From the NCBI GenBank assembly GCA_029233925.1, contig JARGOX010000004.1, positions 1-64,000 of the forward strand: 64,000 nucleotides of DNA, written 5' to 3'. Below, piece by piece: positions 55,821 to 64,000 of this stretch (positions are counted from its first letter, which is position 1; the number at the start of each line of letters is the position of its first letter). The position numbers and the translations under genes were made by a program. The stretch is from Rhizobiaceae bacterium (lineage in GTDB: Bacteria > Pseudomonadota > Alphaproteobacteria > Rhizobiales > Rhizobiaceae). The notes below the pieces were generated by a model, which did not search any database, was not told where the DNA came from, and saw only the letters and a program-made list of their open reading frames with translations.

Positions 55821-56570
55821 TCAGTCCTTCCCCAATTTTTCCAGCGCCCGGTCAAGCCAGCCGAGAAAACCACCGACCTCGGCCTGCACTGAAGCCGGTG
55901 TTGTTGTCGTTGCGCATTCCGGCTTTGCCTTGGGTCGGGGCGGCAGATATTTGTTGACCGGCGCCGTGCCCATTTCCGGCATCAGATCGAAGCCACCACG
56001 TTCTGCAACGAGTTGCGAGACATTCGACTGGGGATCGGAAAAATCACCAAAATGCCGCGCGCCGGATGGACAGGTGCGCACGCAGGCAGGCACCCGGTCT
56101 TCTTCCGGAATATTGTCGTTGTAAATGCGATCCACGCACAGGGTGCATTTCTTCATGACATTTTCCACCGGATCCATCTCGCGCGCACCATAGGGACAGG
56201 ACCAGGCACACAGTCCGCAGCCGATACACATGGATTCATCCACCAGCACGATGCCGTCCTCGGAGCGCTTGTAACTCGCACCGGTCGGGCAGACCGTCAC
56301 ACAGGGCGCATCGGCGCAATGCAGGCAGGATTTCGGGAAATGCACAATGGAGGCCGGTGCATCCACAGGACTGACTTCAAATGTATGGATCCGATTCAGC
56401 CAGGCCCCTTCCGGCTCCGCGCCATAGGGATTCATATCCGCCAGCGGCGCGCCATAGCCGCCGGTATTCCATTCCTTGCAATTGACAACACAGGCATGAC
56501 AGCCAACACAGGTATCCAGATCAATGACCAGGCCAAGCGCTCTTTCGGTTGTTTCGGGCAGGCTGGTCAT
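55821..56570 (-). CDS. soeB: Four-cluster ferredoxin subunit, DmsB/SoeB-like
   Basis: This 249-residue protein has four cysteine groups for [4Fe-4S] clusters: CVGCHACVVNCKEWN near 20-34, CLHCADAPCVTVCPTGA near 90, CIGCGLCAWSCPYGAR near 122, and CTLC with CVRTCPSGA near 147-173. It moves electrons between the molybdenum subunit and the membrane anchor. ATG 56570 overlaps the soeA stop (ATGA). It has no signal sequence, so it stays in the cytoplasm. Confidence 0.88.
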   Translation of the reverse strand: MTSLPETTERALGLVIDLDTCVGCHACVVNCKEWNTGGYGAPLADMNPYGAEPEGAWLNRIHTFEVSPVDAPASIVHFPKSCLHCADAPCVTVCPTGASYKRSEDGIVLVDESMCIGCGLCAWSCPYGAREMDPVENVMKKCTLCVDRIYNDNIPEEDRVPACVRTCPSGARHFGDFSDPQSNVSQLVAERGGFDLMPEMGTAPVNKYLPPRPKAKPECATTTTPASVQAEVGGFLGWLDRALEKLGKD

Positions 56571-59464
56571 GTCCCCTCTCCCCATTCGCGGCCGTATGTC
56601 AATTGGTCGGCAGGCTGTTCCAGACCATCCTCCTGTGGTTCGAACTGCGGCAAGGAGACAGGATGGTCCTGTGGGTCCGCCTTTTCAATGCGCACACGCA
56701 GATCGAACCATGCGGCCTGGCCAGTGATCGGGTCGGAGTTCGACCAGCGCAGACCATCGGCTTTGGGTGGCAGCAATTCATGGATGAGATGGTTCAACAG
56801 GAAGCCCTTTTTGGCTTCCGGTGCATCATCATCCAGGTTCCAGGCACCCGAACGTTTGCCGATGGCATTCCATGTCCAAAGGGTCTTTTCATTGACCGCC
56901 TCCATCCGCCGCACGGGAACCTTGATCCGGCCGTGATGCGACGTCACAAAGGCCCAGTCTCCATCGACCAGTCCGGCCTCATCGCAAATCGCACCGGGCA
57001 CATAGAGGGGATTTGCGCCGTGAATCTGGCGCAGCCAAGCATTTTGCGAGCCCCATGAATGGTACATGGCGGCAGGTCGCTGGGTGATCGCATGATAGGG
57101 GAATTCATTCTCGTCAAGCTGCTGGCCTTCAAACGGCGGATACCAGATCGGCAGAGGATCGAAGGTCGCCTTTATCCGGACGCGGTGACTTTCCGGCGGC
57201 AGGCGTTTGCCATGGCCTTCGGCTGCAAGCTGAAACTTGCGCAAGGGTTCGAGATAGAGCTGAAAGACATTTTCAACCGGCCCGTCCTGCAGGCCCATTT
57301 CAATGGCCCAGTCTGTCCATGCCCTGTTGGCATGTTTGAAATAGTGCGCTTCATCCGGAACATGCGCTTCAAAGAAACTGCCATTTTCGATGTAACGCGT
57401 GATCTGTTCTGGGTTGGGTTCGCCACGGCCGTGCTGGTCACCGTTTTTGCCACGCCATCCGGCGAGCGGTCCAACGCCGGGGCGACGCTGGTGATTGACC
57501 ATGTAATCGGCATAGTCCTTGTAAATTGCGCTGCCATCTTCCCTGACCATGCCGGGCAGCCCCAGCCGTCCGCCCAGATCAAGCAGTACCGACTGGAAAC
57601 CACGGACATCACGCCCCTCTCCCTGTGTTGCCGGGTCAACGACCGGCCAGCGCAGTGAATCGGCCAAGGCCTCCGGCTCAGAAATAGGTCGGTCCAGGGT
57701 CGATATGCAATCATGGCGCTCCAGGTAGGTCGTGTCCGGCAGGACAAGATCGGCAAAGGCCACCATCTCGGAATTATAGGCATCCGAATAGATAATCTTG
57801 GGAATGCGATAGTCGCCGTTTTCATCCTTTTCCTGCAGCATCTTCATGACGCCGCCGGAATTCATCGAGGAGTTCCACGACATGTTGGCCATATACATGA
57901 ACAGAACATCCACCGGATAGGGATCACCGGCACAGGCATTGGAGATGACCATGTGCATCAGTCCATGCGAGGACATGGGGGCATCCCAGCTGAATGCCTT
58001 GTCTATGCGTTGCGGTGTGACGCCATCGTCTTCCAGCAGCAGATCTTCGGGTCCACGCAAAAAGCCCAGGTGTGGCCCGGCAAGCGGTTCGCCGGGCTTG
58101 CAGCCCCCGTGCGGTTTGGGCTGACCATCGATGGGCCTTGGATAGGGCGGCTTGAAGCGAAATCCGCCGGGACTGTCGATGGAGCCAAGCAGAATCTGCA
58201 GCAGATGCAGAGCCCGGCATGTCTGAAACCCATTGGAATGGGCCGATATGCCGCGCATTGCGTGAAATGACACCGGGCGTCCGACCATCTTTTCGTGACG
58301 CTCACCCTTCATGTCGGTCCAGGGCTGATCGATGACGACCTCCCTTTCAAACGCTGCCTGGGCAATTTCGCCGGCCAGACGGCGTATCTGCGATGCCGAA
58401 ACACCGGTCCGTTCTGAAACGGCTTCCGGCGCATACTCGTCGCTGAGGTATTTTTGTGCGAGCAATTCAAATGCCGGTCGCGCCTTGCGTCCGTCCGGCA
58501 GGGTGACCTGTCCCTTGAGCGCCGGTTTTACTGCCTTGTCCTTTGAGGAAACGCAAATCTCCTCCTGCCGATCGAAAACCAGTGGTTCCCCGGCTTCATT
58601 GCGGGCAAACAATCCATGGTCTGCGGCCCCTTCGTTTTCCACCACGAGCCAGGGCGCATTTGTATAACGCAGCAGATAGTCAAGATCGATGCTGCCGGCT
58701 TTCAGGAGTTCATGCACAAGGGCCAGGATGAACAATCCGTCGGTGCCGGGCGTAATGCCAACCCATTCGTCAGCAATGGCATTGTAGCCTGTGCGCACGG
58801 GATTGACGCCAATGATCTTGACACCACGATCCTTGAGTTTGGCCAGCCCCATCTTGATCGGGTTTGAATCATGGTCCTCGGCCACACCGAAGATCATGAA
58901 CAGTTCCGTTCTGTCCCAATCGGGTGCGCCAAATTCCCAGAAGGCACCACCAAATGTGTAAATTCCACCGGCTGCCATATTGACCGAGCAGAACCCGCCA
59001 TGGGCGGCGAAATTCGGTGTTCCGTATTGCTGTGCCCACCAGCCTGTCAGCGACTGGCTTTGATCACGACCGGTAAAGAAAGCCAGTTTTTTGGGGTCGC
59101 GCTGACGCACCTCTCCCAGCCATTCACTCGCCAGCGTGAGGGCTTCTTCCCACTCGATTTCCCGGAACGCACCCTTGCCACGCTCACCCACCCGCAGCAG
59201 CGGCTTTTTCAGCCGGGCGGGTGAATAGTGTTGCATGATGCCGGCCGAACCCTTTGCACACAGAACCCCGCGGTTGATCGGATGATCGCGGTTGCCCTCA
59301 ATGTAGCGGATTTTCGGCTGACCATCTTCGCCTTTGCGAAGATGGACATTGATACCGCAGCGACAGGCACACATGTAACAGGTGGTTTTGCGAATCTCGT
59401 CAGATACATGCGGTGACAGTTCCAGATTGTGTCCATCACCGCCCATATACACATTCCCTTGCAT
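56567..59464 (-). CDS. soeA: Molybdopterin oxidoreductase large subunit, probable sulfite dehydrogenase SoeA
   Basis: This 965-residue protein of the DMSO reductase family binds one [4Fe-4S] cluster through Cys29, Cys32, Cys36 (CYMCACRCG) and Cys69 (GVLCAKG), and bis-MGD. TGRDQSQSLTGWWAQQYG, HGGFCSVNMAAGG and GVNPVRTGYNAIADEW follow. No Tat signal is present, so the complex faces the cytoplasm, as in SoeABC, which oxidises sulfite to sulfate. DMSO reductase and polysulfide reductase have Tat signals, which argues against them. Other cytoplasmic members of the family cannot be excluded. First gene of soeABC; an AT-rich tract near 59496-59520 probably holds its promoter. Confidence 0.78.
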   Translation of the reverse strand: MQGNVYMGGDGHNLELSPHVSDEIRKTTCYMCACRCGINVHLRKGEDGQPKIRYIEGNRDHPINRGVLCAKGSAGIMQHYSPARLKKPLLRVGERGKGAFREIEWEEALTLASEWLGEVRQRDPKKLAFFTGRDQSQSLTGWWAQQYGTPNFAAHGGFCSVNMAAGGIYTFGGAFWEFGAPDWDRTELFMIFGVAEDHDSNPIKMGLAKLKDRGVKIIGVNPVRTGYNAIADEWVGITPGTDGLFILALVHELLKAGSIDLDYLLRYTNAPWLVVENEGAADHGLFARNEAGEPLVFDRQEEICVSSKDKAVKPALKGQVTLPDGRKARPAFELLAQKYLSDEYAPEAVSERTGVSASQIRRLAGEIAQAAFEREVVIDQPWTDMKGERHEKMVGRPVSFHAMRGISAHSNGFQTCRALHLLQILLGSIDSPGGFRFKPPYPRPIDGQPKPHGGCKPGEPLAGPHLGFLRGPEDLLLEDDGVTPQRIDKAFSWDAPMSSHGLMHMVISNACAGDPYPVDVLFMYMANMSWNSSMNSGGVMKMLQEKDENGDYRIPKIIYSDAYNSEMVAFADLVLPDTTYLERHDCISTLDRPISEPEALADSLRWPVVDPATQGEGRDVRGFQSVLLDLGGRLGLPGMVREDGSAIYKDYADYMVNHQRRPGVGPLAGWRGKNGDQHGRGEPNPEQITRYIENGSFFEAHVPDEAHYFKHANRAWTDWAIEMGLQDGPVENVFQLYLEPLRKFQLAAEGHGKRLPPESHRVRIKATFDPLPIWYPPFEGQQLDENEFPYHAITQRPAAMYHSWGSQNAWLRQIHGANPLYVPGAICDEAGLVDGDWAFVTSHHGRIKVPVRRMEAVNEKTLWTWNAIGKRSGAWNLDDDAPEAKKGFLLNHLIHELLPPKADGLRWSNSDPITGQAAWFDLRVRIEKADPQDHPVSLPQFEPQEDGLEQPADQLTYGREWGEGT

Positions 59465-59653
59465 GCATTCACAACGCCGCAGTTGATCCCCGTCCCATAT
59501 ATATATTCATATATTTATAGAACCGTCATCACCTCACGGACACTTGTTTACAAAAATCATCCCTTTGCGGGCAGGGCCAGCGCCGAAGAACACAGGGGAC
59601 CAGCGGCTTGGATTTGCAACAGGTCATCAGCCGGCCCATTGCCAATCCGACGA

Positions 59654-61588
59654 TCAGTCGAATTCATCGGGATGGCTTCCCGGCGGCAACCAGGCGCGCT
59701 TGACCCGGTCATGGACATCGGGTGTATGGGAGGAGAGCGCGGCATCGGTTTCAGCCTGAATTTCCTTCATCAACTTCATATAAGGTTGGTTTTCTGTGAT
59801 CGGCAGGTCCGGATCATAAAGCCGCGCCAGACGCCTGATGGCATCACGGTCATGGTCGACATAGACCGTGACCAGCTTTTCAGCCTCATGCGGATGAACG
59901 CCGAAAGCTTCCAGTGAATAACGCGACGCACGCACCGCACTGTCGAATGTTTCACGCACAATGTCATTTGCCCCCGCCTTGTAGAGTGCATAGACATGCT
60001 CCCGGTTGCGGGCGCGCGCGACAATATGAATATCGGGCCGCTCGCGACGCGCATGGCTGACAATTTCGACTGCCCGATCCACATCATCAATGGCCACCAC
60101 GAGCAGTTTTGCCTCCTGAAGGCCGGCTGAATTGAGCAGATCAGGACGTGACGCATCACCATAATAGGTCTGGATGCCGAATTTGCGGAACATGTCGATC
60201 ATGTCTGCACTGACATCAAGCACCACAGTCTGGTATCCATTGCCTTTCAGGACGCGATTGATGACCTGACCGAAGCGCCCGATACCGGCAATGATTGCCG
60301 TTCCGTGTTCGGTGATCTCATCAGCCGGGCGTTGTTGTCCCTTGTCGAGTCGCGGCAGAATGACCCGGTCGAACAGAATGAACAATGCCGGGGTCAGCAA
60401 CATGGAAAGCGCAACGACAAGCAGCAGAAGATCGGCAACCTGCGGTGGGATGACAGCATTCTTGGTGGTGAAGGAAAGCAGGACGAAACCAAATTCACCG
60501 GCCTGGGCAAGTGCCAGCGTGAACAGCCAGCGGTCTGCCCAGCGCATGGAGAAAAGCACAGACAGACAGAACAGAACCGCAGCCTTCAAAAGGATCAGTT
60601 CGACGGTCAGGCCGAGGACAAACCACAAATTGTCAAACAACAGGGCGAAATTGATACCCGCTCCCACGGTGATGAAAAACAGACCAAGCAAGAGGCCCTT
60701 GAAGGGTTCAATGTCACTTTCCAGTTCGTGGCGGAACTCGCTGTTTGCCAAAACGACTCCGGCCAGAAACGTTCCCAGCGCCGGAGAGAGCCCGACCAGC
60801 GTCATCAGGAAGGCAATGGCGACCACCAGCAGCAAGGCTGCTGCGGTGAATATTTCCCGCAATTTGGCCGCGGCAATATAACGAAAGAGTGGCCGTGTCA
60901 GAAAATGTCCGCCGGCCACAACCGCGGCAACCGCAGCTATGTTGACCAGGGCAATCTGCCATCCGACAAGCCCCGTCACCAGGCTCATTTCCGCACCATG
61001 ATGCTCAGCGCCTGCCCCTGTACCTGCCCCTGCACCTGCCAATGCCACTGCGTCAGACGTATGATTCATAAGTTCCGGCAGTGCCAGAAGCGGGATCAGC
61101 GCCAGCATCGGAATGACCGCGATATCCTGAAACAGCAGAACGGAAAAGCCGGACTGGCCGCCAACGCTTTTCATCAGTCCCTTTTCATTCAAGGTCTGCA
61201 GAACAATGGCCGTTGAGGAAAGCGAAAAGACCAGGCCGATGGCCAGCGAAACGCTCCATGGCTGGCCGAGCGCCATGCTTGCGGCCATCACCAGCACGAT
61301 GGTGACCGTCACCTGCAGGCCACCAAGACCAAGCAGCCTGCCACGCATGTTCCACAGGCTGCGCGGTTCCAGTTCCAGCCCGACCAGAAACAACATCATC
61401 ACGACACCGAATTCGGCGATATGCTGAATGCCCTGGGTCTCCGACCCGACCAACCCGAGAAGCGGTCCGATGACAATCCCGGCAATCAGGTATCCAAGCA
61501 CCGAGCCCAGACCGAGACGTTTGGCAAGGGGCACGGCAACCACAGCGGCGCACAGATAGACAAAGACCTGAAACAGCAAGCCGGTCAT
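59654..61588 (-). CDS. Kef-type K+/H+ antiporter (CPA2 family with TrkA-N domain)
   Basis: This 644-residue protein has an N-terminal exchanger domain with about 12 helices (LGYLIAGIVIGPLLGLVGS near 35-50, FLVGLELEPRSLW near 85) and a cytoplasmic RCK/TrkA-N NAD-binding domain from about 425 (IIAGIGRFGQVINRVL, then YYGDASRPDLLNSAG). It matches KefB/KefC, which open in response to glutathione adducts. A stretch of alternating Ala-Gly near residue 190 (ALAGAGAGTGAGAE) comes from a short DNA repeat. It overlaps the flavoprotein gene by 4 bases. Confidence 0.9.
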   Translation of the reverse strand: MTGLLFQVFVYLCAAVVAVPLAKRLGLGSVLGYLIAGIVIGPLLGLVGSETQGIQHIAEFGVVMMLFLVGLELEPRSLWNMRGRLLGLGGLQVTVTIVLVMAASMALGQPWSVSLAIGLVFSLSSTAIVLQTLNEKGLMKSVGGQSGFSVLLFQDIAVIPMLALIPLLALPELMNHTSDAVALAGAGAGTGAGAEHHGAEMSLVTGLVGWQIALVNIAAVAAVVAGGHFLTRPLFRYIAAAKLREIFTAAALLLVVAIAFLMTLVGLSPALGTFLAGVVLANSEFRHELESDIEPFKGLLLGLFFITVGAGINFALLFDNLWFVLGLTVELILLKAAVLFCLSVLFSMRWADRWLFTLALAQAGEFGFVLLSFTTKNAVIPPQVADLLLLVVALSMLLTPALFILFDRVILPRLDKGQQRPADEITEHGTAIIAGIGRFGQVINRVLKGNGYQTVVLDVSADMIDMFRKFGIQTYYGDASRPDLLNSAGLQEAKLLVVAIDDVDRAVEIVSHARRERPDIHIVARARNREHVYALYKAGANDIVRETFDSAVRASRYSLEAFGVHPHEAEKLVTVYVDHDRDAIRRLARLYDPDLPITENQPYMKLMKEIQAETDAALSSHTPDVHDRVKRAWLPPGSHPDEFD

Positions 61589-62223
61589 CGCTTCACCTCG
61601 GTTTGCGCGGTGCGGCGCATGGGCAATGTTTCTGCCGAAAGCAGGCGCATCTGGTCGGCTGCCTCCATATCCAGCCGGTCATCGCGCAGCGCTTCAAGAA
61701 GGCGCCTATAGCCATCCACGTGGCGTGGCAGACGATCATCGCCTGCGGCGCTGTGGGCGGCGAACAGGGCATAGGGCGGCACGAAACGCAGACCACAAAG
61801 TCTGGCCGTTTGTTCAATCGGCGCCAACAGGTCGCGAAGCGGGAAATTGTTGCGCCCGCCAACTCTGTAAAACTCTTCCGGCCCGCCGGTTGTTACAACG
61901 CAGGTGAAACACTTTCCTGCCAATTTGTCGCCGCCCTCGCCATAGGCAAAACCATATTCAAGCACCAGATCCTGCCACTCCTTCAACAGGGCGGGCACCG
62001 AGTACCACAGGAGGGGGAACTGAAACACGATCACATCGTGATCCAGCAGGCGCTGTTGCTCGACTTCTATGTTTATCTTGAAACGCGGATACAGGGCGTA
62101 AAGGTCAATCAATGTTACATTGTCAACGCCGCTTGCGGCCTTTGAAAGGTCCCTGTTCGCCCGGGAATAGCGTTGCCCCGGATGGGCAAAAAGTACGAGT
62201 ATCCTTTGGTCTGGCCGCACCAC
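61585..62223 (-). CDS. KefF/KefG-like NAD(P)H quinone oxidoreductase
   Basis: This 212-residue flavodoxin-like protein carries LVLFAHPGQRYSRANRDL near 10-27, VFQFPLLWYSVPALLKEW near 70 and TTGGPEEFYRVGG near 115, the pattern of Kef ancillary proteins that bind FMN and activate the antiporter. A GTG at 62223 starts the frame; a second GTG follows directly. ATGA overlap with the antiporter gene supports one functional unit. Confidence 0.9.
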   Translation of the reverse strand: MVRPDQRILVLFAHPGQRYSRANRDLSKAASGVDNVTLIDLYALYPRFKINIEVEQQRLLDHDVIVFQFPLLWYSVPALLKEWQDLVLEYGFAYGEGGDKLAGKCFTCVVTTGGPEEFYRVGGRNNFPLRDLLAPIEQTARLCGLRFVPPYALFAAHSAAGDDRLPRHVDGYRRLLEALRDDRLDMEAADQMRLLSAETLPMRRTAQTEVKR

Positions 62224-62446
62224 AGTTTCCCTGTTCCGCTGGAACCTGTCCTGATTTCATTCATTGACGAGAGGTTCCAGGTTCGTGTTTTACGCGCGCT
62301 CTCAACGAAAATTGCTTCACACTGTTGCCGAAGCGTTCTAAAACACGGACTATCTTGTCCGTACCAGACCTTGTCAACAACGGGTAGTGCCGGAACAATC
62401 AATGCGCCTGTCAAAAGAGACAGACCTGTCAGAAAAGGAAGAACCA

Positions 62447-63340
62447 ATGTGGCGCGGCGTCATTCCAGCAGTAACAACCAAATTCAAAGAGGATTTCAGC
62501 CTTGACCATGCGGAAATGGAGCGTTGCTTTGCCCTGCAGATGGACGCTGGTTGTCATGGACTGATCGCCTGCGGCACCCTGGGGGAAGGCAATATGCTTT
62601 CTCACGAGGAGCGCATTGACGTATTGCGCCTGTGCAAGAGCGCCACGGGGACCAAACCAGCCCTGCTGACCATATCCGAGGCTGGAACAAGAGAAGCCTG
62701 TGAACTGGCGAAAATGGCCGCATCGGCCGGAGCGGATGGCCTGATGGTCGTGCCTTCACCGATCTACCATACGGACCGCGATGAAACGATCGCCAATCTG
62801 AGGGCCATTGCCCAGGCAGGCGGCCTGCCGGTGATGATCTATTCCAACCGGGTCGGATATCGTGTCGATATCACCCCTGAGATGATGGTTGAACTGGCAG
62901 AAGAGCCGCTTTTCGTGGCCATCAAGGAAAGTTCGGACGATATCCGTCGCGCAACGGAAATCTTCAATATGCTGAGTGACCGTTACGACGTTCTGACCGG
63001 TGTGGACAATCTGGCCTATGAGGCTCTGGCGGTTGGTGCTGTCGGCTGGGTCGCCGGTCTGGTCGTCGCTTTTCCGCGTGAAACTGTGGCGATCTATGAA
63101 TTGATGCAGCAGAACCGCCACGCTGAAGCGCTGAAAATCTATCGCTGGTTCCGCCCTCTGCTGGATCTGGATGTCTCCACCTATCTGGTTCAGCAGATCA
63201 AACTGGCTGAACTGATTGAAATCAACAGCAATGACCGGGTCAGGATGCCGCGCCAACCGCTGAAGGGCGACCACCGCGCCCGTGTGGAGCGCATCATTCG
63301 CGATGCCATCGCCTGCCGCCCAGACCTCCCGCAATATTGA
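62447..63340 (+). CDS. Dihydrodipicolinate synthase family protein, probable pyrroline-4-hydroxy-2-carboxylate deaminase
   Basis: This 297-residue class I aldolase-fold protein has CGTLGEGNML (the GTTGE site in DapA), LMVVPSPIYHTDRDE and the Schiff-base lysine in FVAIKESSDD near 164. Its neighbour is a 4-hydroxyproline epimerase, so a role in hydroxyproline breakdown is more likely than lysine synthesis. ATG 62447 has GGAAG upstream; the first part of the longer frame has no family similarity. The next gene starts 7 bases later. Confidence 0.85.
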   Translation: MWRGVIPAVTTKFKEDFSLDHAEMERCFALQMDAGCHGLIACGTLGEGNMLSHEERIDVLRLCKSATGTKPALLTISEAGTREACELAKMAASAGADGLMVVPSPIYHTDRDETIANLRAIAQAGGLPVMIYSNRVGYRVDITPEMMVELAEEPLFVAIKESSDDIRRATEIFNMLSDRYDVLTGVDNLAYEALAVGAVGWVAGLVVAFPRETVAIYELMQQNRHAEALKIYRWFRPLLDLDVSTYLVQQIKLAELIEINSNDRVRMPRQPLKGDHRARVERIIRDAIACRPDLPQY

Positions 63341-63347
63341 GCGCCCC

Positions 63348-64000
63348 ATGGCACAGCACAGCTTCTTTTGCATTGATGGCCACACCTGTGGTAATCCGGT
63401 GCGTGTCGTGGCGGGCGGAGGCCCTCAGCTCGATGGCAACAGCATGCTTGAACGCCGGGCTCATTTCCTCGCCGACTATGACTGGATCCGAACCGGCCTG
63501 ATGTTTGAGCCGCGTGGCCATGACTTGATGTCCGGTTCAATTCTCTATCCGCCGACACGCGCCGATTGCGATGTCGGCGTGCTGTTCATAGAAACATCCG
63601 GATGCCTGCCGATGTGCGGCCATGGAACGATTGGTACCGTCACAATGGCCATTGAGCACGGGCTTGTCACACCGAAGACACCAGGTATTTTGCGGCTGGA
63701 TACGCCAGCCGGGCTGGTCATTGCGGAATATCGGCAGGACGGTCGCTTTGTCGAAGAGGTGCGACTGACCAACGTGCCATCCTTTGTGCATTCCACCGGC
63801 TTGAGCGTTGAATGCCCGGGTCTTGGCGAACTCACCGTCGATATTGCCTATGGCGGCAATTTTTACGCCATTGTCGAACCACAGGCGGGTTTTCGCGACA
63901 TTGCCGATCACCGCGCCATCGACCTGATCGGATGGAGCCCCGGCCTGCGCGCTGCCCTCAATGAAAAATATCGGTTCATTCACCCCGAACATCCCGAAAT
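63348..64000 (+). CDS. 4-hydroxyproline epimerase (proline racemase family), cut by window end
   Basis: The first 217 residues are present. MAQHSFFCIDGHTCGNPVR at the start, FEPRGHDLMSGSILYPPTRAD and ETSGCLPMCGHGTIG follow; the last holds the first catalytic cysteine near 89. The second catalytic cysteine lies beyond the window, so a trans-3-hydroxyproline dehydratase cannot be ruled out. It would convert trans-4-hydroxy-L-proline to cis-4-hydroxy-D-proline. No stop codon is reached. Confidence 0.88.
   Translation, partial: MAQHSFFCIDGHTCGNPVRVVAGGGPQLDGNSMLERRAHFLADYDWIRTGLMFEPRGHDLMSGSILYPPTRADCDVGVLFIETSGCLPMCGHGTIGTVTMAIEHGLVTPKTPGILRLDTPAGLVIAEYRQDGRFVEEVRLTNVPSFVHSTGLSVECPGLGELTVDIAYGGNFYAIVEPQAGFRDIADHRAIDLIGWSPGLRAALNEKYRFIHPEHPE

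Noticed and set aside
56567-59464. DMSO reductase DmsA or polysulfide reductase large subunit
   Set aside because: These have a Tat signal and act outside the cytoplasm; this protein starts without one, which favours a SoeA-like cytoplasmic enzyme.
1-64000. CRISPR arrays, rRNA genes and complete tRNA genes
   Set aside because: No regularly spaced repeats, rRNA-like segments or full cloverleaf tRNAs were seen anywhere in the window.

Overview
The window looks like alphaproteobacterial chromosome, probably Hyphomicrobiales (Rhizobiales). I infer this from a GC-rich background, Rhizobiales-type protein sequences (XdhABC, PuuD, the phn cluster with DUF1045 and hexapeptide transferase genes, SoeABC, 4-hydroxyproline genes) and tightly packed operons with many ATGA or TAATG junctions. 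No rRNA and no complete tRNA gene was found, so the genus cannot be fixed.

Layout. (1) 1-2817: a three-gene cassette of a 54-residue peptide, a PqqD-like/HPr-kinase-like fusion and a DUF-type nucleotidyltransferase, resembling a RiPP (modified peptide) system; an IS1380 transposase scar follows. (2) 3208-11862: purine catabolism part 1, with xanthine dehydrogenase (xdhABC), a VOC protein and LysR regulator on the minus strand, membrane urate oxidase puuD and guanine deaminase. (3) 11863 to about 19900: an accessory island. It starts at a tRNA-Phe-like 3' fragment and holds an RT-TOPRIM retron with a visible msr-msd RNA, a short Argonaute with a SIR2-APAZ partner (SPARSA type), two small genes each broken by an in-frame TAG, a HigBA toxin-antitoxin pair and an IS3 scar. 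(4) 19935-24576: an Hsp70-like gene, then purine catabolism part 2 (puuE-uraD-alc-allA-uraH, minus strand). Together with part 1 this gives an uninterrupted path from guanine and xanthine to glyoxylate and urea. (5) 24691-38132: a full C-P lyase phosphonate cluster in two minus-strand blocks (phnGHIJKL plus transferase, then phnCDEE-DUF1045-phnMN), with the regulator phnF divergent. No phnP is present; the DUF1045 2H-phosphoesterase-like protein may replace it.

(6) 38215-43509: 1-Cys peroxiredoxin, a divergent pair of an FAD oxidoreductase and the tRNA-modifying methyltransferase MnmD, and a soluble hybrid histidine kinase. (7) 43605-48108: a polyamine-type ABC importer. (8) 48550-53684: a complete branched-chain amino acid or amide type importer (livGFHM, with livK convergent). 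(9) 53948-54862: a DMT exporter. (10) 54890-59464: a cytoplasm-facing molybdoenzyme complex, most like sulfite dehydrogenase SoeABC. (11) 59654-62223: a Kef-type K+/H+ antiporter with its flavoprotein partner. (12) 62447-64000: the start of a hydroxyproline catabolic operon, cut by the window end.

The best candidates for unusual biology are the PqqD-HprK fusion cassette at the left edge and the defence block in which the short Argonaute operon and the retron are stacked head to tail on one strand with only the retron RNA between them. All function calls come from reading motifs by eye; no database search was run.
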